From NCBI GenBank assembly GCA_964397205.1, contig CAYNIT010000174.1:1-10323 (forward strand): a stretch of DNA of 10,323 nt, read 5' to 3'. Under the pieces are notes generated by a model that saw only the letters and a list, made by a program, of their open reading frames with translations, did not search any database and was not told the origin of the DNA. Source of the stretch: Phaeodactylibacter sp964397205. GTDB lineage: Bacteria > Bacteroidota > Bacteroidia > Chitinophagales > Saprospiraceae. The position numbers and the translations under genes are program-made. Positions 6,448-10,323 of this stretch are shown piece by piece (position 1 is the stretch's first letter; every line of letters starts with the position of its first letter).

Positions 6448-7380
6448 ATGCAACGCAATGCTGGCTATCTCTTGTTGCTGCTTTTCTTTCTGGCAGCCTG
6501 CGAACAAGAATTCATACCGGATACGCCCAATGCTTCGGATCAACTGGTCGTTGAGGGCTATATAGAGGCGGGCGAACGGCCTACGCCGCCTTACCTGACG
6601 CTCACCCGCTCGGTCACTTTCTTCGAGGAGTTTGATGCGGAGAACTTCAACGAAAACTTCGTTTCCGGCGCGCGGGTGCGGGTTTCCGACGGGCAAGACA
6701 CGGTGGAGTTGAGCGAGCTGTGCCTGAATGAACTGAGCGAGCAGCAAAAGCAACTGGCTTCCGAATTCTTTGGTTTGCCGGTAGACAGCCTGGGCTTCAA
6801 TTTCTGTTTGTATACCGACCTTACCTTCAGCATGCAGGGGGAAGTGGGCAAAACTTACGAACTATGGGTGGAAGCCGAGGGCCAGTCCCTGTACGCCCAA
6901 ACGAGTATCCCGCCCCATGTGCCGGTGGATGCCTTTGCGTTCCGCGAAGTGCCCGGCGAGCCGGTGGATACCCTAGCCCGGCTGGTCGGCTTGATCTCTG
7001 ACCCCGGCGGTCGCGCTGACTTTTACCGCTATCAGGCGGGTATCAACGGAGGCCCCATCATCAGCCCGGCGGCTTCGGTGGTGGACGACCGGCTGTTCAA
7101 TGGGCAGACCTTCGAGTTCCCGTTGTTTCGGCCCGAACCGCGCGGCAATCCAGAGATCGAGCTGGAGACCTTCGGGCTGTATACTGTAGGCGATACCGTG
7201 GAGGTCAAGTGGATGAACATCGACGAGGCGCAGTACGATTTTTGGAATACCCTGGAGTTCAACACCGCCAATCAGGGCCCTTTTTCCAGTTATACGCTGG
7301 TGGAATCCAACATAGTTGGAGGCCTGGGGATATGGGGCGGCATTTCAGCGAGCTACTACCGGCTGCAGGTCGAGAAATGA
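6448..7380 (+). CDS. DUF4249 family outer-membrane lipoprotein
   Basis: This is a 310-residue protein starting at the ATG at 6448. The start was chosen because it places a compact lipoprotein signal (LLLLLFFLAAC, lipidated Cys18, then EQE) at the N-terminus; an earlier in-frame ATG at 6355 would put 31 unlikely residues in front of it. The fold is DUF4249: 'QLVVEGYIEAGE' near 32-43, 'SGARVRVSDG' near 73-82, 'GKTYELWVEAEGQSLYAQT' near 134-152, and a family-typical end with 'SNIVGGLGIWGG'. These proteins usually sit in the outer membrane beside a TonB-dependent receptor/plug-domain gene and are thought to aid uptake, but no such gene is adjacent here. The upstream neighbour is divergent and unrelated. 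Two cysteines (92 and 120) could form a disulfide. The closest promoter-like match upstream, TATCGTTTG at 6382-6390, has one extra base against the consensus. Confidence 0.85.
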   Translation: MQRNAGYLLLLLFFLAACEQEFIPDTPNASDQLVVEGYIEAGERPTPPYLTLTRSVTFFEEFDAENFNENFVSGARVRVSDGQDTVELSELCLNELSEQQKQLASEFFGLPVDSLGFNFCLYTDLTFSMQGEVGKTYELWVEAEGQSLYAQTSIPPHVPVDAFAFREVPGEPVDTLARLVGLISDPGGRADFYRYQAGINGGPIISPAASVVDDRLFNGQTFEFPLFRPEPRGNPEIELETFGLYTVGDTVEVKWMNIDEAQYDFWNTLEFNTANQGPFSSYTLVESNIVGGLGIWGGISASYYRLQVEK

Positions 7381-7806
7381 TTACTCGATCAGTGGCTCGC
7401 CGATGTAGACTTTGATTTCCGGCGAGAGCCGGACCCTGATTTTGACGATGAGCGGCTCGTTGAAATCGCCGTAGGTGCGGCGGTAGAGGTTGTAAGTGGT
7501 GCGTATGGTAGTGAAAACAGAAGTCAGGGCAGCGTTTTTGCGGGTTTCCTGGATGATTTCATCGAGGCGCTCGCTGGTGAAATCGTCGTGTTTGCCCACA
7601 AGTTCCGCTTCGAGGGCGGGGCTCAAGGCTACGGCCAGCGAGAAGCTGGTGATTTGCAAACCGTAGATTTCTAATTTCGGGAACACTTGCAGCCATTCTT
7701 CGATGAGCTGGTAGCTCTTTTCCTTTGCCCCCTCGCCGAACTGGGAGGCTTGCTGGCGCACAGCCTCGGTGGCTTCCTGCATGGCTTTCTTGATGCGGTC
7801 TATCAT
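7381..7806 (-). CDS. Conserved-looking hypothetical protein, 141 residues
   Basis: I do not recognise the family. The first 40 or so residues form a charged amphipathic helix (DRIKKAMQEATEAVRQQASQ) with no signal peptide or membrane segment. A mixed alpha/beta part follows, with 'FPKLEIYGLQITSFSLAVAL' near 42-61 and a helical stretch near 73-110. The last part, 'EPLIVKIRVRLSPEIKVYIG', has strongly alternating beta strands. The pattern of helix then paired beta strands suggests a small soluble or peripheral membrane protein. The reading frame has normal codon use and its antisense frames do not look like protein, so it is probably a real gene. Its stop codon abuts the stop of the DUF4249 gene with no spacer. 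Upstream, TATTTTG near 7845-7851 (minus strand) is one base short of the -7 consensus. Confidence 0.75.
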   Translation of the reverse strand: MIDRIKKAMQEATEAVRQQASQFGEGAKEKSYQLIEEWLQVFPKLEIYGLQITSFSLAVALSPALEAELVGKHDDFTSERLDEIIQETRKNAALTSVFTTIRTTYNLYRRTYGDFNEPLIVKIRVRLSPEIKVYIGEPLIE

Positions 7807-7931
7807 CGCGCAATTCGATTTTCCTATGGAGTGAAGTTAGGCAAAATATTTTTAAGGCAAGCTGCCTGCGGGTACGGTATATTGCCAATGAGGTGGCCGG
7901 CAAACTCCTGGTTCGTTTGCCCTTATTTTCT

Positions 7932-7939
7932 TATCTTTG
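7932..7939 (+). promoter_or_regulatory. Bacteroidota -7 promoter element for the PKD/T9SS protein gene
   Basis: TATCTTTG matches TAnnTTTG exactly, 65 bases before the ATG at 8005. This predicts a start of transcription near 7946 and a leader of just under 60 bases. A TTTG at 7916-7919 lies upstream but only 12 bases away, closer than the usual -33 spacing, so the upstream half is uncertain. Confidence 0.5.
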
Positions 7940-8004
7940 CCACTGTGGAGGTCCTATTAGGATGAAGTGGGTAGGGAATTACAAACTACACAAACCCCAA
8001 GTTA

Positions 8005-9987
8005 ATGAAAACGTATGCGCTAAACCTCATTGTACTCCTGTTGCCGCTATGTAGCATAAACGGGCAGGAACGGATTGATTTTGGAAAGCTTCGCGACGAA
8101 TCACAGGGGGAGCTATTCGTATCCGGCAACTTGTTCGATGCTGAGGATAATTTCAATCAAGTCGTCATCTTTCAAATCGATAAGCAGAGCGGTTTTCTGA
8201 GGGAGTCCATCGACATCCTATACGGGTACGATGTAAGGAACGCCTACGGCGATTTGGATTTTACGGTGGCACCCGTTTCTCACGGATTCGACGATGCCGT
8301 AGGGCCAGGCCTGTTTTTTGTCAGCAGCTGGTCGGGCGGTGGGGGAGAAGTGATGCTGCACCGCATTACCGGCACGATAGGGAGCAGCCCTTCTTTGGAA
8401 GTCAACAGCATCCTTATGCCTTCATACAGCCTGAGCGGCAATGGGCTGCAGCTGGGTACCAGCGATTTTATGAATACCAACGATTGCCGGTTCCAATCCG
8501 GGTTTTACGCCGATGAGACCATCCACTTCGTTCTGAATACCGAGCGTCAAGGCGGGTACACTGGCATTTACTACGGTGCGGATTTCGATAATGGCTACGA
8601 GAACGTCCTGAGCAACTGGATAGGCAAGATTGTTTCCGGCGGCGTTCAGCAGCAGTCCCCAGTGGCGGATTTCAGTGCGGATACAACGGCCATCGCTGAG
8701 GGGCAGTCGGTCAGCTTTACGGACTTGTCTGCCAATGACCCTACGGATTGGTCTTGGTCTTTCCCCGGCGGGACGCCCAGCAGCTCTACGCTGCCCAATC
8801 CTAGCATTATCTACGAAGAAGCGGGCACCTACGGCGTAGCCTTAACCGTTTCTAATGCAGCAGGCAGCGATACCGAGGAAAAGAGTGGCTACATTTCCGT
8901 ATTTCCTGACTTGGAGCCTCCGGTAGCGGATTTCAGCGCCGATGACAGTTCGATTGAAGAGGGGCAGCAGGTCACCTTTACCGATCTGTCTGCCAATGCT
9001 CCCACAAGTTGGGCTTGGTCCTTCCCGGGCGGTACGCCCAGCACATCCACCGCCGCTAACCCAACGGTCACCTACGACAGCGTGGGGGTTTTTAACGTAA
9101 GTTTGACGGTTGCCAACGAGGGCGGCAGCGATACGGAAGAAAAGAGTGGCTACATTTCCGTATTTCCGGGTTTGGAGCCCCCCGTAGCGGATTTCAGCGC
9201 TAGCCAGACTACGGTGGCTGAAGGGCAGCCGGTTACTTTTACAGATTTATCGGCCAATTCCCCTACCTCCTGGGCGTGGAGTTTTCCCGGCGGGCAGCCG
9301 GAGAGTTCTACTGATCAGCACCCCAGCGTTACCTTCGCTGTAGAAGGCACCTACAATGTCTCTTTGGAAGCTGCGAACAGCTCGGGGAGCGACCTGATCG
9401 TCAAAGACGGCTATATAACGGTTGTTCCCGAACTGTTGGCACCGGTGGCTGACTTTGTGGCTGATACGACTTCCGTGGGCCTAGGCGGAAAGGTCCGATT
9501 TACTGACTTGTCTGCCAACAATCCCAACTTCTGGCTGTGGGTGTTTCCCGGCGGCACCCCAGCCAGCTCTCAATTGCAGCATCCCGAAGTTCAGTACAAC
9601 GCTCCGGGCCTTTACGATGTCACGCTGGTAGCGAGCAATCCAGCCGGCAACGCGACCGCCACCAAAACCGCTTACATCCTTGTGGATACGGAGACTTCCT
9701 CCCGCGAGGAACGCGCCCTGTTGAGCAGCTTCAAAGTCTTTCCCAATCCGAGTGCTGCGGGGGAGCGGATATCTGCGCAGTTTACCCTGCACCGTGCGTT
9801 GGAATTGGATTGCTACCTCCTCGATCAGGGGGGCAGGGTGGTAAAGTACCTGCTGCACCACCGCGCAAAACAGGGGCGGAACCTACTGTCTTTCCGCAGC
9901 GGGCTGCTGCCGTCGGGCACTTATTACCTGAGCCTTCAGGACAACAAAAACAATGTTTTGAAGGCTGCTAAGTTGGTGGTGGAGTAG
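8005..9987 (+). CDS. Secreted four-PKD-domain protein with T9SS C-terminal sorting domain
   Basis: This 660-residue protein starts with a Sec signal peptide (MKTYALNLIVLLLPLCSING, cleavage near Gly20/Gln21). Residues about 22-210 are a beta-rich domain without a motif I can name; 'NDCRFQSGFYADETIHFVLN' and 'NWIGKIV' recall secreted beta-propeller-like proteins. Four PKD domains follow at about 219-301, 306-388, 393-475 and 480-561. Each opens with (P)VADF, has a TFTDLSAN-type strand and keeps a W.W.FPGG core. PKD domains are immunoglobulin-like modules used for binding or spacing in surface proteins. Residues about 575-660 are a type A T9SS sorting domain, with 'FKVFPNPS' then 'LPSGTYYLSLQD' and a terminal 'KAAKLVVE', so the product is exported across the outer membrane and probably attached to the surface or released. 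No enzyme domain is visible, so adhesion, carbohydrate binding or a structural role is possible but unproven. The gene is monocistronic. Confidence 0.9.
   Translation: MKTYALNLIVLLLPLCSINGQERIDFGKLRDESQGELFVSGNLFDAEDNFNQVVIFQIDKQSGFLRESIDILYGYDVRNAYGDLDFTVAPVSHGFDDAVGPGLFFVSSWSGGGGEVMLHRITGTIGSSPSLEVNSILMPSYSLSGNGLQLGTSDFMNTNDCRFQSGFYADETIHFVLNTERQGGYTGIYYGADFDNGYENVLSNWIGKIVSGGVQQQSPVADFSADTTAIAEGQSVSFTDLSANDPTDWSWSFPGGTPSSSTLPNPSIIYEEAGTYGVALTVSNAAGSDTEEKSGYISVFPDLEPPVADFSADDSSIEEGQQVTFTDLSANAPTSWAWSFPGGTPSTSTAANPTVTYDSVGVFNVSLTVANEGGSDTEEKSGYISVFPGLEPPVADFSASQTTVAEGQPVTFTDLSANSPTSWAWSFPGGQPESSTDQHPSVTFAVEGTYNVSLEAANSSGSDLIVKDGYITVVPELLAPVADFVADTTSVGLGGKVRFTDLSANNPNFWLWVFPGGTPASSQLQHPEVQYNAPGLYDVTLVASNPAGNATATKTAYILVDTETSSREERALLSSFKVFPNPSAAGERISAQFTLHRALELDCYLLDQGGRVVKYLLHHRAKQGRNLLSFRSGLLPSGTYYLSLQDNKNNVLKAAKLVVE
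8659..9687 (+). repeat. Four tandem 261-base PKD-encoding units
   Basis: Four units start at 8659, 8920, 9181 and 9442, each 261 bases (87 codons) apart. Units 1 to 3 are the most alike; unit 4 is more diverged. A perfect 29-base match occurs at 8878-8906 and 9139-9167, exactly 261 bases apart, inside a 72-base stretch with only about eight differences. The identity extends to third codon positions, pointing to recent duplication or gene conversion. Confidence 0.85.
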
Positions 9988-10056
9988 GAGGTAGCGGAAT
10001 CAAGAAAGAAGTAACCGAGTCTGAAAATCCGGGGCGTTCGTCAACTTTTCGCCGCT

Positions 10057-10323
10057 CTACCTGCTCTGCACCACCAATTTCGGAGAGCGGTCTATCTTGA
10101 ATAACCCCCAGTGCTTCTCCGGCTCCTTGGGGTCCGGCGAGCCTTTCCAGGGCTCATCAAAGGCTTCGAAGACGAAGGTGAGGATTTGCTCGGCATCCGT
10201 CCAGGCCATAAGGTCGTCGTAGTAGCTTTTTTGTAAGCGTTCGTTGACGTGCTCCGGGTCTATGCCTTGGCCGTTGGCGTGGCGGCAGGCGCTGAGTTTG
10301 CCAAAATCGAGTGTGTCAGATAA
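10057..10323 (-). CDS. C-terminal part of a glycosyl hydrolase, probably GH17-like (partial)
   Basis: An open minus-strand frame enters from the right edge and runs 88 codons to a TAG at 10057-10059. It reads '...CRHANGQGIDPEHVNE...', then 'FEAFDEPWKGSPDP' and 'EPEKHWGLFKIDRSPK'. The F-E-A-F-D-E-P-W-K strand followed by an EKHWGLF block is characteristic of the final strand of the TIM barrel in GH17-type beta-1,3-glucanases and related glycosyl hydrolases; the first Glu is expected to be the nucleophile. Only this end is in the window, so the full domain set, signal peptide and specificity cannot be judged. The gene is convergent with the PKD protein gene across a 69-base gap that shows no clear terminator hairpin. 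Confidence 0.75.
   Translation of the reverse strand, partial: LSDTLDFGKLSACRHANGQGIDPEHVNERLQKSYYDDLMAWTDAEQILTFVFEAFDEPWKGSPDPKEPEKHWGLFKIDRSPKLVVQSR

Noticed and set aside
8659..9687. CRISPR-like regular repeats
   Set aside because: The repeats are 261 bases long, in frame, and encode PKD domains; there are no short repeats with unique spacers.

Overview
The window looks like chromosomal DNA of a Bacteroidota bacterium, most likely from the Saprospiria (Lewinella/Phaeodactylibacter-like). The reasons are a PKD-repeat protein with a type IX secretion (T9SS) C-terminal sorting domain, a DUF4249 lipoprotein, a lipoprotein with an acidic run right after its lipobox cysteine, start codons without clear Shine-Dalgarno sequences, and several matches to the Bacteroidota -7 promoter element TAnnTTTG. 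The genus is inference. No tRNA, rRNA, CRISPR array, insertion sequence or prophage gene was seen.

Layout. Positions 1-1445 are a minus-strand pseudogene patch. It holds a frameshifted M48-type metalloprotease that has lost part of its zinc motif and runs off the left edge (1-802). It also holds a chimeric remnant (1010-1445) in which the secreted N-terminus of one gene is joined to the C-terminus of a hydroxypyruvate-isomerase-like TIM-barrel gene, with about two frameshifts and a nonsense codon. Positions 1527-2837 (+) encode an unusual single polypeptide: a GNAT acetyltransferase fused to a complete arylamine N-acetyltransferase. Positions 2871-5555 (-) are a two-gene operon for a molybdenum hydroxylase of the isoquinoline 1-oxidoreductase type: a [2Fe-2S] subunit followed by a Tat-exported, probably lipid-anchored molybdopterin subunit. 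Positions 5700-6227 (-) encode a small acidic lipoprotein. Positions 6448-7380 (+) encode a DUF4249 lipoprotein without the usual neighbouring TonB-dependent receptor, ending back-to-back with an unrecognised 141-residue protein (7381-7806, -). Positions 8005-9987 (+) encode a secreted protein with four near-identical PKD repeats and a T9SS sorting domain. The right edge (10057-10323, -) is the C-terminus of a glycosyl hydrolase, probably GH17-like.

How they fit together. Only the molybdenum hydroxylase pair is a clear functional unit. Several other genes encode envelope or surface proteins (two lipoproteins and a T9SS cargo), but nothing in the sequence links them into a pathway. No convincing new multi-gene system is visible. 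The items most worth a second look are the GNAT-NAT fusion, the chimeric pseudogene and the recently homogenised PKD repeats. Every intergenic stretch is shorter than 300 bases.
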